Of a DNA stretch of 64,000 nucleotides, positions 1-12,400 are shown piece by piece (the first letter of the stretch is position 1; the number at the start of each line of letters is the position of its first letter). Position numbers and translations under genes: made by a program. A model generated the notes under the pieces. That model was not told where the DNA came from. It saw only the letters and a program-made list of their open reading frames with translations, and did not search any database. Where the stretch lies: assembly GCA_905250075.1 (NCBI GenBank), contig CAJNOP010000012.1, forward strand, positions 3,522,772 through 3,586,771, written 5' to 3'. This DNA is from Rotaria sp. Silwood1 (Eukaryota > Rotifera > Eurotatoria > Philodinida > Philodinidae).

Positions 1-782
1 CACTACATATTCATCTTTGAGAAACCTAACAGATATAAACTACTATAATATAATATTCCATCTTGGAAACTTGTAAAAACGTGAGTATAAAAAGGAAGAT
101 AATCGAACAAACCTGTCAGTTGTCACCGATCTAAAACAGTGTTTTATCTAAAATTTTTCCTTTCGAAGAGGCAATTTGAAATTCCGAGATGGTAAACTGG
201 TGCTCGAAAGACCGCTGTCCTCTGTTCTCACTCTACAGGAGTCACTGATCTAAAATAGTTTTTATATCGATTCCAACTCTCGTATATACTTATATTGAAG
301 TGTAAAGAATTAGAATGAGAACCAAATTATTTCGCAATTAGAATTTAGAAAGATCAATCATCGATACTGAATATCTAAATCGTTTATACAAACAGACACT
401 CGATAGGCTTATAAAACCGGTATATTGTACATGAGAAAGCGTATTCTTTGTCTTATTTAAGTAAACATCTCATTGCTCTCAATTTTCTAAAAGAATATTT
501 GATCTAGCATGAAGACCAAGTGAGAGACATTTATCTGAACATCGGGGTTGGTCCTTCCGAAACTCGTGATTATTATATCACGTATTGTGTGTCTTTGCTT
601 TTTCAAGCAAAGGCTATGTAACCTGAGTAACTACTCGTAATATTTATTAGTATCTTTGTCTTGTCGAATCTTTTTTGCATAATGCTTAGATGTTTATTAA
701 TAAATTTAATATCTTTATTTGTTCTTCGTATACTTATTTAATTCATATCAAACTAAAAATCTATTATTATCTCTATATTTAG
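1..782. other. Upstream flank / intron of the BOLA2-like gene, no exon recognised
   Basis: No coding exon could be recognised here. The first BOLA2 exon (initiator Met and first helix) should lie upstream of the acceptor at 781-782, but no matching peptide was found, so it is probably left of the window. A short direct repeat is visible: GTCACCGATCTAAAACAGT at 122-140 and a near copy at 241-259. Confidence 0.5.
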
Positions 783-1114
783 CACGTTGAAGATTTTTCA
801 GGTGGTTGTGGTTTAAAATTTGACACAACAATTGTCTCAAAAAAATTCGAAGGTAAACCATTACTTGCAAGACAACGGTATGTAAATTTTAAAATATTTT
901 ACAATTCAATCATTTTTTTTTTCTTATTCTTTATGTTTATAGATTGGTAAATGATTTATTAAAAAATGAAATGACTGAAATTCATGCATTAACCCAAAAG
1001 ACTTATACACCTGATGAATGGGAAAAAAAGCAACAAAAAACAATGACAAATCCCGAATGTGAAACAAAAACAACGAGTGCTTGTACGGGCGATTGTGGAA
1101 ATAACAAAAAATAA
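783..1114 (+). CDS. BOLA2: BolA-like protein 2 (3' two exons, 5' end missing)
   Basis: BolA-family protein, expected to act with monothiol glutaredoxin in cytosolic [2Fe-2S] cluster transfer. Exon 783-877 follows a T-rich acceptor; the intron is 878-942; the last exon is 943-1114. The peptide keeps family landmarks: GGCG with a Cys where human BOLA2 has its cluster-ligand Cys, KFEGKPLL, RLVND, and EIHAL, whose His matches the conserved cluster-ligand His near the C-terminus, then TPDEWEKKQQK. The usual His in the LLxRHRLVN segment is Gln here. The C-terminus runs about 20 residues past the usual end and adds three more cysteines (PEC, SAC, GDC). The N-terminal exon is not seen. DGCR8 starts 126 bases downstream on the same strand. 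Family identity is secure; the A/2/3 paralogue call is by similarity remembered by eye. Confidence 0.85.
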
Positions 1115-1218
1115 AAAATTTCCTTTTTTTTGTATTTTTCATTAAAATTGTTTTTTTTTCTGATTTATAAAAAAACAAGAAAACTTGTGCAATGAAATTG
1201 ATTCATTTTTCATAAATT

Positions 1219-1240
1219 TTTTTTTTCTTTTTATTGTAGA
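1219..1240 (+). promoter_or_regulatory. Candidate trans-splice acceptor directly before the DGCR8 ATG
   Basis: A long T/C run ends in TTATTGTAG one base before the DGCR8 ATG at 1241. It lies in the 126-base gap after the BOLA2 stop. It looks like a 3' splice site with no local upstream donor needed, as for spliced-leader addition. A 5'UTR cis-intron is the alternative. Confidence 0.5.
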
Positions 1241-4200
1241 ATGGAAGGTGACGATTTAGAAGATTCCATGGACGAAACTCTCATGGATAAATCTACGGAT
1301 ACATCTCAAACTCAACAATCATCAACAGGACAACCAAAAATTTATCATCGATGGACAGTTAAAGGTTATTGGAAAGATAAACATAAACATAGTCTACCAG
1401 ATGGATGGTGTGAAGTATTTCATACAAGTGGATTTCCAATATATTTTCATAAACAAACACGTGTTGTAACATTATCACGTCCATATTTTCTTGGTTCTGT
1501 AAGTGTTCGTCATCATTTAATACCGGTTACATCAATACCTTGTTTATATATGAAACGATTACAACAAGAACTCGATGAAAATGAAGACTTATCATCTATC
1601 AATGATGAATCAAAATGTCCATTTAAACAAGAACGACAAGATAATTCAAATTCAACATCAAGTAGAAAACGAAAACATAGTGATGAAGATGATGTTGAAG
1701 AAGGTGAAATATCTTCTCCTCATGCATCAACAATGACAAATCTTGAAGAATCTCCATCCTCATCATCAACACGAATAATATCCGAACCAATAAATAATAT
1801 TCCAACAGAAATCTCATCAACACGTCCAACAAAACCACAACAATTACCTGTATCATTACAAATTTTAACTAATTCAACATTAGATGATACACTTCGTTAT
1901 AGTACATTATCATCCGATGAATTACGTTCGTATTGTCAACGTCGATTTGCATTTGAACAACGTGAATTTAAATTTTTTGCAGCACTTAGTGATAAATGGA
2001 AATATATTCGTCAAGCACAAATGAAACGTCGTGAAATGAATATACCAGCTGATACACAAATTATTGAACTTCAACCATTATCATCAAATGATCAATCTGT
2101 TGTTGTATCAGCTACAGTTAAAACAACAAAACCATCAATTAAACCAATAACAAAATCAGCATCAGAATCATCAAATTTAAATAATAAAAAAGTAACTATT
2201 GATTTATATCCAAGTAAAAGTCCAATTGCACTTTTACAAGAATATGCACTTAAACGTTTAAAATTATCTGTTCGTTATGATTGGTTTACAACAGATGTAT
2301 CAAATTCACCATTTGGCTGTCGTGTACTTGTTGGTGATAATGTTTATGGTACAGGTATTGGTAGAAATAAACGTACAGCTAAATTAAATGCAACAGAAGA
2401 ATCATTAATTATTCTTATACCACAATATAAAAAATTACAAGAACAACAACAACAACAACAACAACAGCAACAACAACAAATAGGAAGTAAAGAATCAATT
2501 ATAGAAGATAAATCTATGGATGAAGAAGGTTGTATTGACGAGGATGAATCATCTTCAAGTGTAAATAATAATCATAATAATAATAATACTAATAATAATA
2601 ATGATTTAAATGAACAAGAACAAGTTAGTAGTTCATTACTGGATGAATATAGTATATCAGATGCAAATATTTATGATGTTTGTATTACACTTGGAAAGCC
2701 AACACCATATCAAATGCTTGAAAAAAGTTTAACATATAATGTATTAACACGCAGTGAATCAGATATTAAAGAAATAATGACAAAAAAACCTATGTTTACA
2801 CATATAACATTAGAAATTGGTAATGAACATAGAGAAGAAGCACAAGCAAAAGATAAAGCTCATGCAAAAAATTTAGGTATAATATATTCTATTATTAAAT
2901 AAAATCTAAAAATCAATATGAGAAATCTTACACTAATATTGAACATCTTGTTTTGTGTGTATAAGTTATGAAAGTAATGATTGTAAAGACAATATCAGAT
3001 AAATACTTAAACAATATCACATTCTTTTGTGATGATCACAAGAGAGATATACAGAGCTACTTTACCCTGTAGGGTAGAATACAATAAAAGTAGTGGTTTC
3101 TATAGTACGGTAGAGTACAGAGATAGAACGGTTTCGATTTATCTTATTCATTTTTTTGCTCTTAGTATCTCATAAACGATATCTAATGTAAATATGTTAA
3201 AAATCGATCATGGCAAATATCACTATCTATAGATGTAATCATGTAACACCTCGTTAGTCCGTTGTCTACCTGGGTGTTAGACCGATTCCATTGTTGGTAA
3301 GGTAATGATTAGGCAATTTTTCTCATGAGGGAATTATCCAACTAATTAGTCACTTTTGATTCGAGGCTATATGCTTGATATAGATCTTAATCAACTATGA
3401 ATACATTAAAAAGAGTTTGGACTTTTAGTTTGTTGCTACCAAAATAGTGTATTTTTATGATATCTTTTTAGTACATGCCAATCTTTCTTAGGAACACAAG
3501 AAAAAATCATTTTCAAATTTCGACTTGAAACTTTTCATCGAGACTAGCATCACAGAAAATAGTTGACTTTGAAATTTTTAGATATTTTCATTGTTTCTAT
3601 CTTATGTTTGTAGCTATGATAAAAGCTTGTCTTTTACACCGTTCATATACATCGATAAATTTGATGTTCTTATTTTAGAAAAGAAGTATATCAAAAGACC
3701 AGACACTTTCATAATATACTACACTGATTAAGAACTGTCTCTGTGCAAAATTTCAAGTCGAAATTTGAAAACGAATTTTTCCCATGTGCTTGAAGATAAT
3801 CATGATATTGACTTTAAAAAAAAAGGCCATGAACGTGCAGTATCTCAGTAACTATAAATCAAGGACCTGAACTCCTTTTCCAGGATATTCAGAGCTAATT
3901 AAAGTCTGCATGATGCAGATAGATTAGGACTTCATAGCAATTAATCAGTTAGAAGTCTTTCATCGTCAGTCAGGATATAGACTATGAGAAAAGCTTCTCA
4001 TGCACATCTCTAATAGTCACTAATAGCTTCTTATTTAGAGTGAGGATGACGTCCTACCGAACATCAGATAGGTTCTCCTGGAGTTTGTGATTATGTGTCT
4101 ATGTTTCCACAAATAGATGTACCCCTTTCCGGAGTTTTGAATCGGCTGTGTGAAAGAGAAAGCTTGAATAAAATACTGATTATTAATTTTCTGATGAAAA

Positions 4201-4682
4201 TAAAATTTTTCTTTGAATAACAAACGATATAATATCTGATAATAAAATTATATATCATTACTTTTCAAGTTACAAATATTCTTAGTAGGAAATATTAATT
4301 TTTTTACACATTGTATCCTTATTCAAAAACAAATTATTTTCCTGTCGAAAAAATTACATTTTAATACGAAATATTTTCTATTTTAGCTGCACAAAAGTTA
4401 TTAAAAAAACTTCATCCACATTTACATACATATGGTTCATTAATTCGTTTATATGAAAAAAATGCTGATACATATAAACGTGTTCGTGTTGATGATGAAT
4501 TAGCTGATATAGTACGATGTGCCAAAAAGAATGAACCAAATCATGCATTATTAGCTAAACTTCGTGAAGAAATGTTAAAATTAAAAACTAGTAAAACATC
4601 ATCATCTTCATTTAATCAATATGCAATACACATTGTTGATGTTAGTGATGAATTGCTTGGACGTTCATCATCATCAACATAG
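1241..4682 (+). CDS. DGCR8: DGCR8/Pasha, Microprocessor subunit
   Basis: RNA-binding partner of Drosha that recognises primary microRNA hairpins in the nucleus. Two coding exons, 1241-2876 and 4387-4682, join in frame across a 1510-base GT-AG intron and encode 643 residues. A WW-like dimerisation region lies at about residues 52-85 (LPDGW, then RPYFLG), followed by IPCLYMK whose Cys101 matches the haem-ligand Cys of the Rhed region. dsRBD1 is about 326-398 and dsRBD2 about 478-555, split by the intron. The C-terminal helix (CAKKNEPNHALLAKLREEM) matches the Drosha-binding tail. Reading through the donor gives an early stop, so the second exon is needed for an intact dsRBD2. Acidic/Ser-rich linkers, a polyQ tract (CAA/CAG, about 2442-2479) and an Asn tract separate the domains. 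The second WW Trp is Leu (VVTLSRP). The N-terminal region is much shorter than in vertebrates. Confidence 0.95.
2877..4386 (+). other. Long DGCR8 intron
   Basis: GTATAA donor at 2877 and TTTTAG acceptor at 4385-4386. At 1510 bases it is far longer than the typical 45-80-base introns here. It contains the fold-back repeat at 3483-3797. No coding exon is seen in the remainder. Confidence 0.85.
3483..3797. repeat. Fold-back (inverted repeat) element in the DGCR8 intron
   Basis: The left arm (about 3483-3540) and right arm (about 3733-3797) are inverted copies; the best core is TTTCAAATTTCGACTTGAAA on the + strand at left, present as its reverse complement at right. The arms enclose about 190 bases without coding content. 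It fits a non-autonomous MITE; no target-site duplication could be fixed. The transcribed intron could form a long hairpin. Confidence 0.65.
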
Positions 4683-4859
4683 AAATCAATATGAATATTT
4701 CTTTTTTTATCATTTTGTTTAATATCAAATCGGTTTAACACGAAAACAAAAATTCATTCTTTTTTTTTTGTTTGTTTGTTTGTTTTTTTTCAATACTTTT
4801 CTTTTCGAGAAATAAAACCTCACGCATACAAAAAACAAAAATACAATACACAATTATTT

Positions 4860-7746
4860 TTAATTTAAACTTTTATCAGGTACAACAATATGTTTTGGTA
4901 TATAACCTTGACGTCCATCACCACGTCGAATAAAACGCCAATCATTATCTATTTGAGTTGTATGAACAAGTGTAACAACTTCTGATTCCAGTACACTAAT
5001 ATCACCGACAAATTTTCGTTGATAATTTTCCATAACACGTAAACGATTATTTGAATGATATATAATTGGTTCACTATCTAATACACTAAATGATAAACTT
5101 TTACATGGTGTTAAATTAAGTGTTCCATATGCATCATGATCATAAGCATGAAGAGATATATTTGAGATTTGTCGAGATAAATTTGATTGATCTTTATTTT
5201 GACGCGTATATGTTCCAGATTTATTTATACGTGAACAAGTTAGAGATGTTTGTTCAATATTAAAATGGCATGGTCCAATAGATGAAATAAATCGACCAGG
5301 TTGAGTTGGTGTTGATATAGAATGAGGTTTTTCATAAATGCTTACATTTAATAAACTTAAGTTATTTTGTGAAGAAGATTCTAATGATGAATCTGATAAA
5401 CGTAAACAATAAATAGGTACAAAACCAGTTTGACCTGTTTCAATAATTTCAATAAATACCCAATTTGATATAGAATATAGAGCTTTGACAGATGTACCTT
5501 AACATAAATTAAATTTTATTTATTTATTTATTATCAAAACAAGTATTTCAATATAAGATATAGTGTTTTGTATTGCGGATTCGGTGCCCTTTCTTCCACT
5601 ATAAATCTCTGTCGGAAAGAGAAAATCTGAATAAAATCCTAGTAAAAACGGGAAACATGTTAAGGATAAAATCTATTTCAAATAGAAATAAAATGTAGGT
5701 GCTGCTCAATAATTGCATGATCAGATAGAATAGAATAGTGATGCCGAAAATGTCACCTGTCATAAGACATCAATGATGATTAATTATCAGCGGGTTCAAA
5801 AACAATGAATATCAAGTCACACGATCTCTGAATAATACCATATCAGGTCTTTTAATTTCTATAACTATGCCTGTATACTCAAGCCATTGACATTAATATC
5901 TCAGATATTTCTTCCTTGTGTTTTTCCATTACAGGCTATCGGGTCTGAAATTATTAAACCTGAACTTGAACCATACTTTGATATTCTCAATAAAATTTTC
6001 TAATCGGAACTGAATAGTCATCCTGAAGATAAGTGATAATTTTTTCCGTATTTTTTTTTTTGTATTTGGTGATTAGTGAACCATACATACTCTTCACTCT
6101 TCAGACGACTAAAACCCCATAGGCTTTATATTCTAGTCATATTGACACAATATCTCAAAGTATTATCTATCAACAATATTTAAAAAAAAATAAAATAAAA
6201 TTTAACACATTTATGTTTTCTACATGTATTTTTTTGTATGACAAATGTCTAGACATTGAAATGAAATCAAATACAATTCTATTTGCTTCCAATTATATAG
6301 TCAAGCAAAAGAAATATTCAAGGTGGATAAAATCAATATAACGCTTATATGTCTAACTGTCTTTGATTATCGGCTTAGTCTTCTACCTGTCTATAGACAA
6401 AGATTTATAATAATAAAAAAATATTGACTTAAACGATGATTGTTACATCGTATTGTTCATCTTAAGAAATGAAACGGAAATATAGGTGTCAAAATGAAAA
6501 CGAAAGCAATTAAACAGTGGTAGTTCAATTATATAAGAAAAAAAAAAATTCTTAATCAAACAATCGTAAGAATTGTTCAAATAGAATTAAGTGGCAATAT
6601 ACCTTTCGTTACAGCAATTGTATTCTTATTAAATTGTGTTGATTTAGCATGTAAAGGTTTATATGATTGTTTTACAATCATAGATAAATTAGCTGGTGAT
6701 GTTGATGTAGCATGTGCCAAATGTTCAAATGATTGTTCACTATTATCAATAGCTGCTATTGTTGCTGTTGTTGATGATGACGAACATTCTGTTTTTGGTC
6801 TTATACGAGTTGATAAACGACATGTACTTTTACTTCTTTGTTTATAATTATAAATTTTTGAACGCTAAAAATAAGTAATTAGATATAATTTATATAATTC
6901 ATTAAATCATACTAATTTATTAAATGTCGTTGATTTTTTCTGTGTTGTTAATGTGTCCGGAATTGCATGACGATAAGTTACAAATTCATAACAAGCATCT
7001 TTATTGATCCGTTTACATGCGCTTGTAAGTTCTAGATGAAACAAAAAATAAAAAAATAAAAAAAGATCAAACGATTGACATTAATGCATGACTAACTGCT
7101 GAGTTCAATCATTTTCAAATAAAAGTGTCCTCTTGAAAAACTGTTTAAATATCCTCTCTTTTATATTTAAATTCTCTTTTTTTTTTTTTTCTTTATTTCC
7201 GCATTCATCCGTTCTCTTTTGTTTTTCATGAAACAGATGTTTATGTTTACAAAAGACTGCATATCTACATATGAATATGTGATTAGAACGAGTTTTCTTT
7301 GTGAATAACAACAACAAGAATATTTAATGATTATCAAAACATTTCAACTCACTAAGAATGTTGCAACCAGTCCACATTATTTTATATGAATGAATGAATA
7401 AATATCAGATAGAATACATTTCTATACTCACAGCAGGATATGCTTTAGGCGATGAAAAACGAATGAATAAAATTACATGTTATGTATTGAATCTCATCTG
7501 TATATTTTTATATGAGAAATTCAAAGAAAAATTGATTCTTATATTTTAAAACAAAAAAAAAAAAGAGTTCTCTTTTTCAATCTATTGTATAATATACCCT
7601 AAGGAATAAAAATCATTTAAGAACAATTATCAAAGTTGGTTTTTTTTTTCTAAATTGAACAATAACGTTTGATATTTACCTTTAACATGTTTACGAAATT
7701 GAAGTGTTCGAAAAAGTTTCATAATTGTTGTCGATTGATCCATCAT
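4860..7746 (-). CDS. Two-SH3-domain protein, function not recognised
   Basis: Four exons (7680-7746, 6913-7031, 6603-6864, 4860-5497) join in frame to 361 residues. An N-terminal basic/polar segment begins MMDQSTTIMKLFRTLQF. SH3-1, about residues 126-184, carries ALYS, the SNWVFIE tryptophan segment and GFVPIYCL. SH3-2, about 300-357, carries the DNDWRFIRR and GYIPKHIV signatures. SH3-1 is split by the 1105-base third intron. No catalytic domain or membrane segment is visible, so it is probably an adaptor binding proline-rich ligands. It converges on DGCR8 with 177 bases between stops. The first ATG was chosen; a second Met follows immediately. It may be a rotifer-specific or divergent SH3 adaptor; no orthologue is named. 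Confidence 0.8.
5498..6602 (-). other. Long third intron of the SH3 gene
   Basis: Non-coding, 1105 bases. Positions 5962-6006 carry a segment similar to PINCH intron sequence at about 41684-41718, including TTGAACCATACTTTGATA, so a dispersed repeat is present. No exon is seen. Confidence 0.7.
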
Positions 7747-9416
7747 TTTAAATGATAATATTCATATTAGAAAACATCATGGATAATATATATGTATATT
7801 AATATATTCTAATCAAATGTTCTATCCTTCTATTTGATTCAAATCTAAATGAGAGAATGAAGAAGAAAACAACACCTGCTTGTTCTTCTCTTTCGAACCA
7901 ATCGTTGATTTAATAGCAACAACAGAAAGAGAGAGAGAGAGAGAAAAAAAATTTCTTCTAATTGAACATGATGACCTTCAATAAAGTTCACATTTGATAT
8001 TTTTCTTTTAAGTTACTCATATGTGATAATGAGAATAGAGGGGGGGGAGGATGGTTTTTTTTACCCATGCTGAGAAACGATCAATATCACTGATTATCAC
8101 GCATTATGACGGTTATATTTATGTTCAATCAAGATTTTTTTTTTTATTACTTGATTTATCTCATGGGAATATGATTTTTATCGAGCCGAGAACATTTCAA
8201 ATATAATGAAAAAACAATGAAACAGATGATGAGCATGACAAAAGAATATTTTCTGAACACTTGCTTGTGAATTTTAGAGGAGATTTTTTTCATCGACATG
8301 TTAAATCCATTCGATGATAATAATAATTTAAAGTTTTCTATAAAACTGTAATGGCAAGATTTCTAAAAAAAAACCGGACAGTATAGTTTTAAGGTGTCGA
8401 AACTATTTATAAACAGTGCCATTTTAAAGAGAACATGATGAAAAGTAGTCAAATGTTATCAAAACAAACGTGCTATTTGCGATTGTTGTGATTCGGTTAA
8501 ATTTTTATGAGACGACCGTAGAGAAGATGGTACAAAGTCTTCTGGGACTTGTAAATTATCGTGTCTGAATTTTTTAGAAGCCTTGCCATCATAGTTCAAT
8601 GATGAAATCTTGGTAAAAGAAAACCCTATTGGTTATACTGGATTTGAGCTAGGTACTTAATATAATAGTAAAAGAATAGATGGTTGTTCAACTCTTCTTC
8701 ATCAGCTTATTTTCATTTTTGTTGAAGAATTAATAATGGGAGTACATACTCAACTGCTAGATACTGCTTTCGGTATTAAGAAAAACTTGGAAAGATTCGA
8801 AACTATGATCTACTGCTGAAGAGTTCTAACCTTTTTCATGAAATTTTTACTAAGAGCAAAAGATTTCAGAAAAACTTTAAGCAAAGAGTTTTGACTTGAA
8901 GTTTAGTTTCTCGACATTCATTAACTAATCCTAAAAATTTTCAACAAAAACGAACAAGTCTTTCTCAACATGTTTGATTTCTAAGTAGATGTTATGTTTG
9001 AATTAACTCGAAAAAGATAAGACCGTTTTCGTTGAAACCTACTCGTAGTCATTATAAAAAATTGATTTAGTGGAATCTACTCATGAAAAACTTGATCAAT
9101 ATCGAACTCTGTTAGTAAAATATTTAACATATTTTGTGTTTAAAAAAAAACTAAGCAATAAAATTCGAGAAATTCTGATTCATGCCTATTATCATATTGA
9201 TAACGCTTCTGTAATTTTAGCCGATTAGTTGTTTGAAAAATTGTAACAGAAGTGGCATGTGAAAATTTTTTCTTTTAACTTGTGTAATGAGCCATGATAA
9301 CAATCTAGATCGAACGGACATAGAGAATAGAATAACGTGTAAATATGTTCGAATAAAATTTGATAAGATTCATTTATTTTTTTTTTAACTTCAAAAAAAA
9401 AAAGAAAACAAAAGAT
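7747..9416. other. Intergenic region between the SH3 and GPCR genes
   Basis: No convincing coding sequence. It holds a GA-rich tract near 7926-7948 and a candidate small inverted-repeat element at 8351-8589. It includes the upstream region of the SH3 gene and the 3' flank of the GPCR gene. Confidence 0.6.
8351..8589. repeat. Candidate short-TIR element
   Basis: ATGGCAAGATTTCTAAAAAA at 8351 has an imperfect inverted partner ending at 8589 (CTTGCCAT, preceded by TTTTTTAGAAG). This gives about 20-base terminal inverted repeats around a 239-base non-coding unit, suggesting a MITE. No clear target duplication is seen. Confidence 0.4.
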
Positions 9417-12400
9417 TCATACAGTAACATCATTTATTTGTTTCCATAAAAATGAGTTTTCTCGATCAAAATGTTTCTCAATAGTACCATTGGATAAACT
9501 ACGTTTTATCCAAATTTGTTCTGGATAATTATCATATAACGATTGTTGCGAATGAAAAGTTAATGTCTTCTTTATACAATGATGTCCAACACTAAATGTT
9601 TTTTTTAATCTGTCTGTTGTACAATCTATGTAAATTGGTTGATTTAATGCATTCATTGATAATGAACAACGTTTTGAAGGATTTTTTTTATTAGTAAAAG
9701 AGACAATTGATGAAAATGATGATTTGGTTTCTATGAGAGGATTTTTAAATGTTGTATCACGATTTGTTGAAATATTTGATCGAGATGATTGGCGAACAAA
9801 TGATGGTGGAGTTCTTGTGACACTTGTTATCGGTGAACTGGGATCCTAAAAAAGATTTATATATTTTTTAAAGACTAAAGATGAATGAACTATGATTAAT
9901 CTTCTTCTGGTAAACAAAATGAGATTATTAGTAACACTGTAAGAAATCCACAAGGCATGAGATTTGGTGTGGATTTGATCTTGAAAAAAAAAAGAATAAT
10001 ATTTAGAGTTTACATTTTGATAACAACCACCAAATTGCAAATTATTTATATGGATTTTCACCAAAAGCAAATCCAAACATGAGTCGACAAATACAAATAC
10101 AATTAATTATTGTCGAATATTATTTCTTTTTCATGCATATGAGAATTCATATTAAAATTTGATGTGAAGTAATTTTTGGACATAGTGACATTTATTTTTC
10201 TATTTATCTCTTCGTCTGTCAATAATTAAATAGATCGAATCTTTTCTTTTAGAAATATTTAGTTTAGAGAGTGCATGTACTATATAACTGTTCATGGTAA
10301 AAGTAAATCTCACAATCAATCGGTTAAAAAATAGTATTGTTATTTTTTTCTTGGAAATCAGATTCTTTTCAAATTGACTCATACATCATACATGCTCACT
10401 ACTCATTAAAAAAAAAAGAATTATTGATACGATGACTTATATGGTTGTAACAAACTGTCGAATCATATGACTAATATAAACGATATAATAGTCATTCTCA
10501 TGATATTAAAAGAATATTTGATGCCTAATGATAAAACAATTGAGAAGACTTTGAATTAAAATATTCATACCGTTTCATTATATTGTCCAATTAATTTTTG
10601 TTTCATATCAAAGTTTTCTTTTTTATGTGATGTAAATTTTGATAAAGTGGATGTCCAAGATCGTTGATTTCGATTTGATATATGTGATTGCTTTTGTGAA
10701 TGATTACTTGATGATTTTTTAAAATATTTTTGATTTGATTCATAGCTTATATTTGACATACGAGGATTTGTACTTTGTGGATGTAATGAATAATTTGAAT
10801 GATTATCCAGACAATTAAATGACATATTATCAATTGATAGTGAGTGTTTATTATTACCTGTTTTTAATTTATAATTTGGTACAATATAAGGTGCACAATA
10901 TTTACTTATAAATGAAAAATTTGAACTAAATGTTGAACGAAATCGATCCGAAAAGCAACAATATAATAAAAAATTTATTGAAGCATTTACAGCAACTAAG
11001 CAATTTGCAAAATTATTATAAATGAGAACTTTTGATGCTTGAGATAATTTAGGAAAAAATGATTGAACTGTTAAAGATATTGCTTGTGGTATTTGACATA
11101 CAGTAAATACAATAACAACAGCAACTAAAATTTATTTTTATTTTTGTAAATAATTAATAATATTTCATTTTAAGCATTTTAACAACTTACTTAACATAAT
11201 TGTTATTTTTCTTTGTTCACCTTGACTGTTTTGATTATGCCGACGTAATTGAATTCCTTCACTATTTCGATGTTCATTTTGTTTTGAACGATGAACATGA
11301 ATAATTAGAATTGTATTGAAAATAGCAAGAAGTAATAATGGTATCCAAATAATAGCAAATCTATAAAAAAAGAAAACAAATATACAAATGATTTTCTTTT
11401 CTAGTTCTGGATATGAAATTTAATTTGCACTAATTTAATTATTAACATTCATTTTTATTAATGTTTAATATTCAAGAATTTCTCATTATTTATTGAATAC
11501 ATCACTTTGAATTAATTCGACCTTAAGGTAAATGTATGAGACAATAGCTCGAGGTAGATATGAAAGAGATGGTTTCTATCTCGCCTGAGCTAGTACAAAG
11601 GGTTTTTTTTTTGACCAAAATCAGGATCAATACTTTCTCATTGGAAGTGATTTCTTTTATAGTCGTGTATAACTTGCGTCCAATGCCATATTCTCATGAC
11701 TCATGTGTTTTGAAACTTTATTCAAAAATTATTAATTAACGATCACTGCAATATTTGCTGTTACGATTTTGATAGTATAATTAATCATTTGTTTCTTTTT
11801 TAAAGAGCAAAGTACACGAACATGTCAATCTACAGAATAGATGATGTATTAGCCAGTTAAAAAAAAGTAACGAATATCCAAGAAACAAAATATGTTTTCT
11901 AAGTGGAATCAAGACCAGTGCCAAAAACCATTAGTCCCGTTCATCACTTGCCAGAGGGTTGATCTTTCATGAATGATATGACTTTTTATTCGGTACTTCC
12001 CTTTTTGATGAACTTTGTCATCAATTGCTTGAAAAATAGGCTGTTTTCAAAAAAAGTAGGAATTCTTTTTTGTTTTTTTGTTTTTTTGTTTCTCTGTTTA
12101 TGTTCTTTCCAAATTCTCGAAGGAGCTTCATTGTAACTGATTGCATTCTTAGTTTTAGAGAGTACGTTAAGATGTAGGGCATGTCTATAGCTTTTTTTTT
12201 GAATTAATTCTTTTTTTTTATTATCATATAAACAATTACTTGTAGTATTAGAATGTCTTTTTTTCGAGTTTTTTGATCTCTTGAACTTTTCATCTCTTTT
12301 CTTCTTTTAAAAAGTAATAAATAAAAATAAAAGCTTCCAATATGTTTCTTAAAACAAAAATAACGAAATGTTTAGAATGAAGACCTATCGAGAAATTCGG

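Noticed and set aside
2885-2902. DGCR8 ending at the stop at 2900-2902
   Set aside because: The stop is reached only by reading through the donor at 2877; exon 4387-4682 completes dsRBD2 and the Drosha-binding tail.
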